Source: Candidatus Epulonipiscium sp.
GTDB lineage: Bacteria > Bacillota > Clostridia > Lachnospirales > Defluviitaleaceae
Assembly (NCBI GenBank): GCA_012519955.1
Contig: JAAYPH010000049.1
Location: forward strand, 1-61,274
DNA: 61,274 nucleotides
Direction: 5' to 3'
Shown: piece by piece, positions 17,144 through 25,732 of the stretch
Position numbering within the stretch: the first letter of the stretch is position 1
Layout of the letters: every line of letters starts with the position of its first letter
Notes under the pieces: generated by a model
What the model was told of the DNA's origin: nothing
The model's database searches: none
The model's input: the letters and a program-made list of their open reading frames with translations, nothing else
Program-made: the position numbers and the translations under genes

Positions 17144-18574
17144 CTATAGTCTCTTACCTATCAAATAATAAGTCTTAGCTTCTGTAATCTCCACATTGAT
17201 AAATTCTCCTATTAAAGAAGAGTCCCCTTCGAAATGAACCAAGTGTCCACTCTCTGTACGTCCGGTAAGCAGAGTTTCATCATTTTTGCTTACTTCCTCA
17301 ACTAATATTTCAAGAATTTTACCCTGCATTGCCTGACTTTTTTCAGCAATAACAGGACGAAGTACTTCTTGAAGGGCATTAAATCTTCTGCTTGAAACCT
17401 CTTCGGGAATTTGTTCTTCCATAGTTGCTGCAGGGGTACCCGTTCGCTTAGAGTAGATAAATGTAAACGCTCCGCTAAATTGAACTTGTCTTATGATATC
17501 CAATGTATCTTCAAAATCTTCTTCCGTTTCCCCCGGGAATCCGACAATAATATCTGTTGTTAAAGCAATATCCGGAATTTCGCTTTGAATCTTTTTCGCC
17601 AATTCTAAATACTGCTCTTTTGTATATCTTCTATTCATAGCATTAAGAATCTTAGTGCTGCCTGCCTGGAATGGAAGATGCAGAGATTTGCATACCTTAT
17701 CGCAGTCTCTCATGGCTTCAATGAGTTCATCGGAAAGGTCTTTTGGATGAGATGTCATAAATCTAATACGTTTTAAGCCTTCTATTTCATTGACTTTTCT
17801 AAGAAGCTGAGCAAAAGTCATTTTTTCTTCTAAAGTCTTGCCATATGAATTGACATTCTGACCTAATAACATGATTTCTTTTACACCGTCAGCTGCCAAA
17901 TCCTCTATTTCTTTTAGAATATCTTCCGGCTTGCGGCTTCGTTCTCTTCCTCTAACATAAGGAACAATACAGTATGTGCAGAAATTATTACAGCCATACA
18001 TAATATTTACACTGGCTTTAAATTTATGCTTTCTTATGCTCGGGAGATCTTCTACGATTTCCTTATGTTCTTTCCATATATCAATGACTGTTCGTCTGGT
18101 CTCCAAATATGTTTGAAGAAGTTCAGGCATTTTGTATAGATTAAAAGTACCAAAAATAATATCTACATGCTTATACTTTGTCCTAATGGTATTTAAAACT
18201 TCTTCTTGCTGCATCATGCAGCCGCACATGGCAATGATTAAATCTTCATTTTTGTCTTTAAGATGCTTTAAATAGCCTAATTTCCCATATACTTTTTGTT
18301 CTGCATTCTCCCTTACACAACAGGTATTGTATATAATGAAATCTGCTTTTGTTTCTTCATCCGTCTTCATATATCCGATCTGCTCCAGCATACCCTCTAA
18401 CTTTTCTGAGTCATGGGCATTCATTTGACAGCCAAAGGTAGATATATAATAATATTTCTGCTTTCCTGTTTTAGCTTTAAGAATATCGTTATCGTTTCTT
18501 AATTGCTTAATGATTTCTTCTTGTCGCAATGCTTCCTCAGTTGTCACAATACACGGTGTCGGTCTTCTACTCAT
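17144..18574 (-). CDS. miaB: tRNA-2-methylthio-N6-dimethylallyladenosine synthase MiaB
   Basis: Radical-SAM methylthiotransferase that converts i6A37 of tRNA to ms2i6A37. The N-terminal MTTase domain supplies the auxiliary cluster cysteines (TFGCQMN, NTCCVRENA, GCMMQQ). The radical-SAM motif C-x3-C-x2-C is in YGCNNFCTYCIVPYVRGRE. A C-terminal TRAM domain ends the 476-residue protein. A long N-terminal extension of about 65 residues precedes the MTTase domain, as in many Firmicutes. The ATG at 18574 follows AAGGAGG. It is the first gene of the miaB-mutS-mutL-miaA-hfq run. Confidence 0.96.
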   Translation of the reverse strand: MSRRPTPCIVTTEEALRQEEIIKQLRNDNDILKAKTGKQKYYYISTFGCQMNAHDSEKLEGMLEQIGYMKTDEETKADFIIYNTCCVRENAEQKVYGKLGYLKHLKDKNEDLIIAMCGCMMQQEEVLNTIRTKYKHVDIIFGTFNLYKMPELLQTYLETRRTVIDIWKEHKEIVEDLPSIRKHKFKASVNIMYGCNNFCTYCIVPYVRGRERSRKPEDILKEIEDLAADGVKEIMLLGQNVNSYGKTLEEKMTFAQLLRKVNEIEGLKRIRFMTSHPKDLSDELIEAMRDCDKVCKSLHLPFQAGSTKILNAMNRRYTKEQYLELAKKIQSEIPDIALTTDIIVGFPGETEEDFEDTLDIIRQVQFSGAFTFIYSKRTGTPAATMEEQIPEEVSSRRFNALQEVLRPVIAEKSQAMQGKILEILVEEVSKNDETLLTGRTESGHLVHFEGDSSLIGEFINVEITEAKTYYLIGKRL

Positions 18575-18616
18575 CTATATAAATCCTCCTTAATATTCTT
18601 ATATGCCTTAAAGTTA

Positions 18617-18645
18617 ATTTTACATAATAGAACAAATAATTGCAA
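18617..18645 (-). promoter_or_regulatory. Candidate promoter of miaB-mutSL-miaA-hfq
   Basis: On the minus strand TTGCAA (18640-18645) and TAAAAT (18617-18622) are spaced by 17 bases, about 40 bases upstream of the miaB start. Confidence 0.5.
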
Positions 18646-18684
18646 GTCGTCATAGAAATGAAGTTTTATAATTAAAAATCTCCA

Positions 18685-18715
18685 TTAAAAAAGATTCTCT
18701 ATAAATTAGAGAATC
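18685..18715 (-). terminator. Terminator overlapping the end of the DUF5658 gene
   Basis: GATTCTCT/AGAGAATC arms (18693-18700 and 18708-18715) are followed on the minus strand by TTTTTT. The coding stop at 18699 falls inside the stem. Confidence 0.85.
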
Positions 18716-19058
18716 CTGAAATTACAGTTAAAATCCATATAAAATGGGAACTTAAAATAATTATGTACCAAAAATAACAAAACCTCAGATATTTGATGCT
18801 GTTTTTTATGTCTTCTATTTTCCCCTTTTTTAATCTTAAATAAACGGTTGCCAGTAAAAGTGTGGGCATAATCCCTTTTATCACAATAAATAGCGGTACA
18901 TCGTTTACTATATTAGATAAAAGAGGGTTGATCTCTTTTCCATATTCATTAATCGTGGCAACTAAAGTAAGGAACATATCCGCTATGTTTAATATACTAA
19001 TAAATATAAAATACTTTTTCGCATCATAGATAGAAATATTTTGAGCATCTTCCTTCAT
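18699..19058 (-). CDS. DUF5658-type integral membrane protein
   Basis: Small membrane protein of about 119 residues resembling the DUF5658 family: hydrophobic segments near 18-36, 51-73 and 90-114. The conserved-looking parts are an Asp-Thr-rich first helix (NIADMFLTLVATI) and the loop YGKEINPLLSN. The function is unknown. The ATG at 19058 is chosen because AAAGGATG lies six bases upstream; two earlier ATGs in frame lack a site. The ribosome binding site sits in one arm of a 16-bp hairpin, suggesting translational control. It follows fbp by 92 bases without a clear terminator and may be cotranscribed with it. Confidence 0.7.
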   Translation of the reverse strand: MKEDAQNISIYDAKKYFIFISILNIADMFLTLVATINEYGKEINPLLSNIVNDVPLFIVIKGIMPTLLLATVYLRLKKGKIEDIKNSIKYLRFCYFWYIIILSSHFIWILTVISGFSNL

Positions 19059-19064
19059 TACAAA

Positions 19065-19109
19065 CATCCTTTGCATCAATATATAAGTTTATTGATGCCC
19101 TAAAGGATG
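19065..19109 (-). promoter_or_regulatory. Leader hairpin sequestering the ribosome binding site
   Basis: Two 8-bp complementary blocks, CATCCTTT/AAAGGATG (19065-19072 with 19102-19109) and CATCAATA/TATTGATG (19074-19081 with 19090-19097), form one long stem interrupted by a small internal loop. On the minus-strand transcript the 3' arm contains AAAGGATG, the ribosome binding site of the DUF5658 gene. No T run follows, so a regulatory role is more likely than termination. Confidence 0.6.
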
Positions 19110-19150
19110 AAAAATATTCTATCTAATAATTGGAAGCAATGAATACATAT

Positions 19151-21142
19151 CTATGATATTTCTTGCTTCGTAAGTCTTTTTTCTTTAATAAGGCCCTTTT
19201 GATAAGCATCTAACAGCATCTCCAGATCACGGATTTGAGCCGATAGTTTTTTTCCGATATCGGTGTCTTTAACTCTTTTTCTTTCTGCTTCTTGTTCTAA
19301 GATGACATATGTAGAAAGAATATCTTTTTCTTCTTCTATTGCCTTTAAAGTAGACTCGAAAGGCACATGGGATACTAATAAAAGACCATACGAATTATAG
19401 ATTAAAGTATAGCCTGCAATGCCCGTATGGGCTTGATAAGCCTTTGAAAAACCTCCGTCTATAACAAGGAGTTTCCCATTGGCTTTTATGGGACTTTCGC
19501 CTTTTTTTATTCGTACTGGTACATGGCCATTGATGATATGGGAAGATTTCGGATCTAATCCGAAATCTTCAAAAATCATATTACAGACTTTTTCATCAAT
19601 TATCTCGTAATAATAATACTTTTTCTCTAAATGGGTTTCCTTATCATCTATAAAATACCTTTCAAAAACTGCCATCTTGTCTTTTCCATAAAGCGGCGAA
19701 TCGCTTCCATTCCATAAATACCATATAATATCCATGCCATATAATTTGGCTTCAGGATTCGTATTATGGAAATAAGCTTCTCTTACTAAAACATCCAGAC
19801 GATCTAGTAAATTTTTACCACTGTATTCTTTTCCTGTCGCGTCTAACTTTACTTTTTTAAAAGTCTTGTCTTTATTTAAAGGAATACAACCGTGATAAAG
19901 TAAATTAGAATTATATTTTAAATACATACTTCCATTGGAAAAAAGAAACCTTACGTGGCTTTGAAGTTTTTCACTATTTAAGAAAGAGGATTTTAGTCTC
20001 TCTATGAGCTCTTTTTCTTCAGGTATCAGTTGATAAGGATTATAGGGATCTATAGTTGGAAAATGAGTATCTTTTAATTTATATCTTTTGCCTTCTAAAG
20101 TAATAAATCCTTCTTTATAATCGATTTTTTCCAATAAAAGCCTGTCATCCATATTAAAATATGGGCGTCTCTTTATAATTTCTCCTTCCAGCTTAAACTG
20201 AATGATTGCAATCGCTTTATGCATTTTGGCGATGAGTTTAGCATCTTTCTCATTGGCATTATTGTTACCAACAACTTTAGGCATAAACGCTAAGCATTCG
20301 TCATCTTGATAATACTCCATGGCAAAAGTAGCTAAAGGAAGTATATTGATTCCATAACCATCTTCTATCGTATCTAAGTTAGCATATCTGCAAGATATTC
20401 TAAGGACATTCGCAATACATGCTTCACTTCCTGCTGCTGCTCCCATCCAAACGATATCATGATTCCCCCATTGAATATCCACAGAATGATATTTTATTAG
20501 AGTATCCATGATCAGATGGGCTCCCGGTCCCCTATCATATATATCTCCAATGATATGTAATCGATCGATCACCAATCTTTGAATCAGTTTAGACAGAGCA
20601 ATGATAAATTCCTTGGCTCTTCCTATGGATATGATCGTTTTTATAATTTCGCTGTAATACTCTTCTTTATCCAATCTATCGGATTGTTCATGTAAAAGTT
20701 CTTCTATGATATATGAAAAATCCACAGGCAACGCTTTTCTTACCTTGGAACGAGTATATTTTGAAGATACGTATCTGCAAATCTCAATTAGTCTATACAA
20801 AGTAATTTTGCACCAGTCTTCGATATTTTGTTCCTCTTTTAGAATAATCTCTAATTTTTGTTCAGGATAATAAATAAGAGTTGAAAGACTTTTTATATCT
20901 TTTTGGCTTAAAGTGTTTCCAAAAATATCGTTGATTTTTTGTTTTATAACGCCTGAGCCATTTTTTAGTACATGATTAAATGCTTCATATTCCCCATGAA
21001 TATCAGTTAAGAAATGTTCGGTTCCTTTTGGGAGATTTAGAATCGCTTTTAAATTGATTATTTCTTTACAAGCAGAAGCAATTGTCGGATATTGGGTCGA
21101 TAAAAGCTCTAAATATTTTAAATCCTTATCTTCGTAAGACAT
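19151..21142 (-). CDS. fbp: Class III fructose-1,6-bisphosphatase
   Basis: Hydrolyses fructose-1,6-bisphosphate to fructose-6-phosphate in gluconeogenesis. The 663-residue protein belongs to the Firmicutes-type class III family, a metallophosphoesterase fold. The metal-binding motifs are visible as [12 protein letters not shown] (near 43-54), GDIYDRGPG and [11 protein letters not shown], with a later [13 protein letters not shown]. Length matches Bacillus Fbp (about 670). The ATG at 21142 is preceded by GAAGGGA. The gene stands apart from glycolytic genes; only the DUF5658 gene follows it in the same direction. Confidence 0.95.
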   Translation of the reverse strand: MSYEDKDLKYLELLSTQYPTIASACKEIINLKAILNLPKGTEHFLTDIHGEYEAFNHVLKNGSGVIKQKINDIFGNTLSQKDIKSLSTLIYYPEQKLEIILKEEQNIEDWCKITLYRLIEICRYVSSKYTRSKVRKALPVDFSYIIEELLHEQSDRLDKEEYYSEIIKTIISIGRAKEFIIALSKLIQRLVIDRLHIIGDIYDRGPGAHLIMDTLIKYHSVDIQWGNHDIVWMGAAAGSEACIANVLRISCRYANLDTIEDGYGINILPLATFAMEYYQDDECLAFMPKVVGNNNANEKDAKLIAKMHKAIAIIQFKLEGEIIKRRPYFNMDDRLLLEKIDYKEGFITLEGKRYKLKDTHFPTIDPYNPYQLIPEEKELIERLKSSFLNSEKLQSHVRFLFSNGSMYLKYNSNLLYHGCIPLNKDKTFKKVKLDATGKEYSGKNLLDRLDVLVREAYFHNTNPEAKLYGMDIIWYLWNGSDSPLYGKDKMAVFERYFIDDKETHLEKKYYYYEIIDEKVCNMIFEDFGLDPKSSHIINGHVPVRIKKGESPIKANGKLLVIDGGFSKAYQAHTGIAGYTLIYNSYGLLLVSHVPFESTLKAIEEEKDILSTYVILEQEAERKRVKDTDIGKKLSAQIRDLEMLLDAYQKGLIKEKRLTKQEIS

Positions 21143-21230
21143 TTTCGATCCCTTCTTTCTAAGTAAATCTTTACCACAATTTTATTTTAAATTGATTATA
21201 ACATAAAAAAGCAAAAAAAGTTATATGGCA

Positions 21231-21260
21231 TAAAAAAAGAACTACCCTTTGTAGTTCTTT
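21231..21260 (-). terminator. Terminator of the small unknown gene
   Basis: AAAGAACTAC (21236-21245) pairs with GTAGTTCTTT (21251-21260) around a five-base loop; a T run follows on the minus strand. The coding stop at 21260 is in the arm. Confidence 0.85.
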
Positions 21261-21457
21261 TACCCTTCTGTTACAGTATGAATATATTGATTGATTTGGC
21301 TGATCTCTTCATGATTATTCGTAACCATTGTTTCCGTTTTTTCAGTTTCAAAATTTTTAAGATATATTTTCATTGTACCATTTTCATTTTCCGTACGAAT
21401 ACATCGATAGCCTTGTTTATATTTTTCTTTTAGATCTTCAAATGTATTAGTATTCAA
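21260..21457 (-). CDS. Small hypothetical protein, 65 residues
   Basis: I do not recognise this protein. The TTG at 21457 is preferred because AAGGAG lies eight bases upstream; two ATGs further up (to 21484) lack a site and would overlap it. The product is charged and soluble, with a Lys/Glu-rich N-terminal helix (FEDLKEKYKQGYRC), a strand-like middle (TMKIYLKNFETEKTETM) and an Asn/Gln-rich C-terminal helix. It has no membrane segment and no Cys pair. It has its own terminator and stands between fbp and acuB, so it is probably monocistronic. Confidence 0.7.
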   Translation of the reverse strand: MNTNTFEDLKEKYKQGYRCIRTENENGTMKIYLKNFETEKTETMVTNNHEEISQINQYIHTVTEG

Positions 21458-21654
21458 GCAATCATCTCCTTTTAACATTATCATAACAAAAAACCATTTT
21501 ATCTATTCATACAATAAGAAAATTATTGTTTACCGTATGAACTTTATGTATATTAAAATAATTTTTCTATTATAATATACAATTATGTGATATAATATAA
21601 TTGACTAAGCCTTTATGAAAATTCAAAATACATATTACGATTGGGGGCATTGCT

Positions 21655-22299
21655 ATGTATGTTAAAAATCGAATGAATACCAATGTAATTACAATCACCG
21701 AAGATGCTTCTATCTCTAAGGCATTTAAGTTGATGATGGAACATGGCTTTTCTCAGCTTCCTGTAGTAAGAGACGGTATATTAGTCGGTCTTGTTACAGA
21801 AAAAGTTCTTACGGAAGTTAGCCCATCAAAAGCTACCTCTTTAAGTGTCTATGAAATCAATTACCTTCTTTCTAAAACAAAGGTAAAAGATATCATGTTA
21901 ACTGAAGTAATTACAGTTGATCCTGATATGCTCATTGAAGAAGCAGCTGTTTTATTAAGAAGTAATGATATAGGTTCCCTTCCGGTTGTTATAGAAAATA
22001 ATGAACTTGTTGGAATTTTAACCCGTACAGATTTATTTGATGCCTTTATTGAATTTCTTGGTGCCAATGACCACGGAACTAGAATTTCTCTTGAAGTAAA
22101 GGATGAATTAGGTACCTTAGCAGATATTGCAAGTATTATTAAACAATACGGCATCAATATTCAACATGTGAGCAATTATACTGTAAAAGAAGGGCAAAGT
22201 GAAATCATCATTCGTTTAAATACAACCGAGGTTGATGATCTGGTAAATTCATTAAAAAATCGCGGATATAATATATTATCAATCATTAAGAAAGATTAG
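21655..22299 (+). CDS. acuB: AcuB-like protein with two CBS domains and an ACT domain
   Basis: The 214-residue protein has the same architecture and length as Bacillus AcuB: CBS pair (about 7-55 and 77-130) and a C-terminal ACT domain (about 142-212, with KDELGTLADIASIIKQYGINI). CBS pairs bind adenine nucleotides and ACT domains often bind amino acids, so an energy or amino-acid sensing role is likely. In Bacillus it is linked to acetoin use, but no acetoin genes are seen here. The ATG follows GGGGG at 21640s. It converges on the branched-chain amino acid transporter and shares its terminator; a functional link is only a guess. Confidence 0.8.
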   Translation: MYVKNRMNTNVITITEDASISKAFKLMMEHGFSQLPVVRDGILVGLVTEKVLTEVSPSKATSLSVYEINYLLSKTKVKDIMLTEVITVDPDMLIEEAAVLLRSNDIGSLPVVIENNELVGILTRTDLFDAFIEFLGANDHGTRISLEVKDELGTLADIASIIKQYGINIQHVSNYTVKEGQSEIIIRLNTTEVDDLVNSLKNRGYNILSIIKKD

Positions 22300-22341
22300 G
22301 CTAAAAAAAAGAAGGCGTTTGCCTTCTTTTTTTTAGCCTAA
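22296..22341. terminator. Strong bidirectional terminator between acuB and livF
   Basis: A perfect 21-bp stem has the core GAAGGC/GCCTTC and eight A-T pairs, with a GTTT loop at 22317-22320. The outer flanks TTAGGCT/AGCCTAA contain the stop codons of both genes. Confidence 0.92.
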
Positions 22342-23034
22342 ATAAGCCTTTCGTACATTTTCATTTCCAAGAAGCTCTTTTGCATTTCCTTCTAAAACAA
22401 CTTTTCCGGTTTCGAGAACATATGCTCTATTCGCAATGGATAAAGCCATATTGGCATTTTGTTCAACAAGTAAAATAGTAGTTCCGGCAGAATTGATTTC
22501 CTGAATGATATTAAAAATTTCTTGAACTAAAATAGGTGCTAATCCCATTGAAGGTTCATCCATTAATAACAGTTTTGGCTTAGACATTAATGCTCTGCCA
22601 ATAGCAAGCATCTGCTGCTCGCCTCCACTCATTGTTCCTGCCAATTGATTAACTCTTTCTTTTAATCGAGGGAATTTTTCAAATACCATTTCAATCATAT
22701 TATTTGTTTCTTCTTTATTCGTTCTAGTGTATGCACCCATTTGCAAATTTTCCAAAACAGTCATTTGTGAAAAAATTCTTCGACCTTCAGGTACATGGGC
22801 AATGCCCATTTTTAATATTTCATGAGGTTCAACTTTATTTATAGGATTATCTAAAAATTTAATATCTCCGGTTTTTGTTCTTAACAATCCGGAAATCGTA
22901 TGAAGAATTGTTGTCTTGCCTGCACCATTCGCACCAATTAAAGTTACAATTTCTCCATCTCCAACATGGAAAGAAACGTCTTTAATTGCATGAATAGCTC
23001 CATAATATACATTGATTCCGTTTACTGTTAGCAT
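22333..23034 (-). CDS. livF: Branched-chain amino acid ABC transporter ATPase LivF
   Basis: One of the two cytoplasmic ATPases that power uptake of leucine, isoleucine and valine. Walker A GANGAGKT is near 36-43, the ABC signature MSGGEQQML near 136-144 and Walker B LLLMDEPSMGLAP near 155-167; the H-loop region is replaced by LVEQNANMA, typical of LivF. The 233-residue length is normal. The ATG follows GGAGG. It is the last gene of the liv operon, nine bases after livG. Confidence 0.94.
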   Translation of the reverse strand: MLTVNGINVYYGAIHAIKDVSFHVGDGEIVTLIGANGAGKTTILHTISGLLRTKTGDIKFLDNPINKVEPHEILKMGIAHVPEGRRIFSQMTVLENLQMGAYTRTNKEETNNMIEMVFEKFPRLKERVNQLAGTMSGGEQQMLAIGRALMSKPKLLLMDEPSMGLAPILVQEIFNIIQEINSAGTTILLVEQNANMALSIANRAYVLETGKVVLEGNAKELLGNENVRKAYLG

Positions 23035-23043
23035 TTTTACCTC

Positions 23044-23802
23044 CTATTCTCCTAAGTAAGCCCCAATAACTTTTTTATTTTTCTTGATTTCCTCAGGAGT
23101 TCCAGTTGCAATAATCATTCCATAGTCAATTACAACAATTTTCTCACAAATACCCATAACTAAACTCATATCATGCTCAATAAGCAATATCGCTATTTTG
23201 AACTTATCCCTAATAAAATGAATGGTTTCCATAAGCTCTTTTGTTTCATTAGGATTCATCCCTGCTGCAGGCTCGTCTAATAAAAGCAATTTAGGATCTG
23301 CAGCCAAAGCTCTTGCAATTTCTAGTTTTCTTTGTTGACCATAAGGAAGATTCTTTGCAGTTGTATATGCTGCTTGATCCATATTAAAAAGCTTTAATAA
23401 TTCCAATGCCTTTTCATGGATTTCTTTTTCTTCCTTCCAATATGAAGGCAATCTTAATATGCCTTCAACAGCTGAATATTTCATCTTATGATGAAAGGCC
23501 ATTTTTACATTATCTATAACAGTCAAATCTTTAAATAATCTTATGTTTTGAAATGTTCTCGAAATACCTTTTTGAACAATCTCATAAGGCTTTTTCCCTA
23601 CAATGTTTTCACCGTCTAAATTAATAACTCCCTCTGTGGGAAGATATACTCCTGTTAATAAATTAAAAACAGTGGTTTTTCCGGCGCCATTGGGACCAAT
23701 AAGACCCATTAGCTCCTGTTCTTCAATCTTAATACTAAAATCGCCAACGGCTCTTAAGCCGCCAAAAGTAATCCCTAAGTCCTTAGTTTCTAGTAATGCC
23801 AT
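23044..23802 (-). CDS. livG: Branched-chain amino acid ABC transporter ATPase LivG
   Basis: Second ATPase of the branched-chain amino acid importer. Walker A GPNGAGKTTVFNLLTG is near 36-51, the variant signature LPYGQQRKLEIARAL near 153-167 and Walker B LLLLDEPAAGMNP, followed by LLIEHDMSLVM with the switch histidine. Length is 252 residues. AAGGAG nine bases before the ATG lies inside the end of livM, only two bases away, so translation is likely coupled. Confidence 0.94.
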   Translation of the reverse strand: MALLETKDLGITFGGLRAVGDFSIKIEEQELMGLIGPNGAGKTTVFNLLTGVYLPTEGVINLDGENIVGKKPYEIVQKGISRTFQNIRLFKDLTVIDNVKMAFHHKMKYSAVEGILRLPSYWKEEKEIHEKALELLKLFNMDQAAYTTAKNLPYGQQRKLEIARALAADPKLLLLDEPAAGMNPNETKELMETIHFIRDKFKIAILLIEHDMSLVMGICEKIVVIDYGMIIATGTPEEIKKNKKVIGAYLGE

Positions 23803-23804
23803 AG

Positions 23805-24800
23805 TTATTCACTCCTTCCATTGCTATTAGGAGCAGTATTGAGTGCTTGTTGTTTGCCTTTTAATAATGTAATAAGAGAAAACTCTTTTTTACCGAAAAG
23901 ACCTTCTGGTCTAAATAGCATCATAATGATGAGTATAATGGAATAAATAAGCATGCGCCAATCTGCAAAGTCAATCAACAACTGTGGTATGATTGTTAAA
24001 ACAATAGCTGCTACTATTGAGCCTGTTAAACTTCCCATACCACCTAATACTACTATAATCAGTATTTCTATAGATCTCATAAAATCAAAATATCCTGGAT
24101 CCAGAACAGTATAGTAATGGGCATATAACCCACCACCAATTCCTGCAAACACTGCAGCTAAAGAAAAAGCAAAGTTTTTATAATACGTTGTAGGAATACC
24201 AACCGACTCAGCCGCAATTTCATCTTCACGAATGGATATAATAGCTCGTCCATGTCTTGAATTGATTAAAGTATAAATTATTGCAACGATAATGATTGTA
24301 ATCCAAAATACAGAATTAAATCCAGTAAGCGGCGGAATTCCTTTAAGTCCTCTTGCTCCACCAGTAATTTTCAAATTTAATATTATAACTCTAATAATTT
24401 CTCCAAAAGCTAAGGTAATAATCGCAAGATAATCACCTTTTAATCGAAGTGCAGGTACTCCAACAAGAATACCAAAAATTCCCGCAACAATTCCACCTAC
24501 TAAGATAGAAACAATAAGCTGGAGTGTATCAGGTAAATTCATGTGTGAGGTACATATTGCTGAAACATAGGCACCAACGGCCATAAATCCTGCATGACCT
24601 AGGGCAAGTTGTCCCAAATATCCTGTGGCTAAGTTTAAGCTTGCAGCCAAAATAATATTAATACCAATACTTATTACAATAACTTCATAATAGCTGTTTA
24701 TGATTCCAGTTTTCATGAGCAGAGTTAACAAAGCGTAAATAACTATGATAGCTCCGATGTTTATGGAATATGACTTTAATCTTTTATTCATTCTGCCCAC
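23805..24800 (-). CDS. livM: Branched-chain amino acid ABC transporter permease LivM
   Basis: Integral membrane permease of the LivHM pair, with many hydrophobic segments. The EAA-like segment, IREDEIAAESVGIPTTYYKN, and the family stretch ILAASLNLATGYLGQLALGHAG are present. About 331 residues if the GTG at 24800 is used (AAGGAG nine bases before it); an ATG at 24791 is the alternative, with AGGTGG five bases upstream. It abuts livH with no spacer. Confidence 0.92.
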   Translation of the reverse strand: MGRMNKRLKSYSINIGAIIVIYALLTLLMKTGIINSYYEVIVISIGINIILAASLNLATGYLGQLALGHAGFMAVGAYVSAICTSHMNLPDTLQLIVSILVGGIVAGIFGILVGVPALRLKGDYLAIITLAFGEIIRVIILNLKITGGARGLKGIPPLTGFNSVFWITIIIVAIIYTLINSRHGRAIISIREDEIAAESVGIPTTYYKNFAFSLAAVFAGIGGGLYAHYYTVLDPGYFDFMRSIEILIIVVLGGMGSLTGSIVAAIVLTIIPQLLIDFADWRMLIYSIILIIMMLFRPEGLFGKKEFSLITLLKGKQQALNTAPNSNGRSE

Positions 24801-25676
24801 CTACACTTTCTCCTTAACATTTTTGCCAAATATTCCAGAAGGTTTTAGGCTTAACACAAGTATGAGTATTCCAAAAACAACTGCGTCTGCCAGTTGGCTG
24901 GATATATAGCCTTTTGTAAAACTCTCAGCAATGCCCATGATAAAGCCGCCCAACATAGCTCCAGGAATAATACCGATTCCACCAAGAACTGCCGCTACAA
25001 ATGCTTTTAAACCCGGCATCATACCCATAAAAGGATCGATTTGTGGATAAGCGGTACTATACAAAATGCCTCCAATAGCTGCTAACGTGGAACCAATTGC
25101 AAAAGTAATAGATATTGTCGTATTTACATTTATACCCATTAATTGTGCAGCTCCTTGATCTTCAGATACTGCACGCATGGCTTTCCCTGTTTTTGTCTTC
25201 TTAACAAATAAGTCAAGAGCTAACATTAAGAAAATAGATATTACGATTGTAATAAGAGTCACCATACTGATTTGAAGAGAACCTAAAGAAATCGGTGTAG
25301 TATTAATCAACACCGGGAAAGGTCTTGGATTTCCTCCAAATATTTTAAAAAATAAATTTTCTAAGAATAAACTAACCCCGATTGCTGTAATAAGAGCAGA
25401 TATCCTGGGAGCATTTCGGAGTGGTTTGTATGCAATACGTTCAATCAAAATTCCAGAAATCAGACATACTAAAATAGCAATAATAATAGCCATCCAGGCC
25501 GGAACATTGAGCATTATCAAAGAAACAAATGTAATATATGCGCCCATCATAATAATATCCCCATGGGCAAAATTAATCAATTTAATGATACCGTATACCA
25601 TAGTATATCCTAACGCAATTAAAGCATAGATACTACCTACATGTATACCATTAATCAACTGTTGTAAGAATGTCAT
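24801..25676 (-). CDS. livH: Branched-chain amino acid ABC transporter permease LivH
   Basis: Integral membrane permease partner of LivM, 291 residues with about eight hydrophobic segments. It opens with INGIHVGSIYALIALGYTMV, a family hallmark, and contains the cytoplasmic EAA-like loop GKAMRAVSEDQGAAQLMGIN. The ATG at 25676 follows GGAGGG. A hairpin between livK and livH probably lowers expression of the membrane and ATPase genes relative to the binding protein. Confidence 0.93.
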   Translation of the reverse strand: MTFLQQLINGIHVGSIYALIALGYTMVYGIIKLINFAHGDIIMMGAYITFVSLIMLNVPAWMAIIIAILVCLISGILIERIAYKPLRNAPRISALITAIGVSLFLENLFFKIFGGNPRPFPVLINTTPISLGSLQISMVTLITIVISIFLMLALDLFVKKTKTGKAMRAVSEDQGAAQLMGINVNTTISITFAIGSTLAAIGGILYSTAYPQIDPFMGMMPGLKAFVAAVLGGIGIIPGAMLGGFIMGIAESFTKGYISSQLADAVVFGILILVLSLKPSGIFGKNVKEKV

Positions 25677-25705
25677 GTGCTGCCCTCCTTGTGGTAAATG
25701 TAGAT

Positions 25706-25729
25706 AAAGGGAGAATCTCTTCTCCCTTT
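25706..25729 (-). terminator. Intercistronic hairpin (attenuator) between livK and livH
   Basis: AAAGGGAGAA/TTCTCCCTTT forms a 10-bp stem with a TCTC loop (25716-25719). On the minus strand the following bases are only TTTATC, so termination should be partial. Confidence 0.75.
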
Positions 25730-25732
25730 TTA

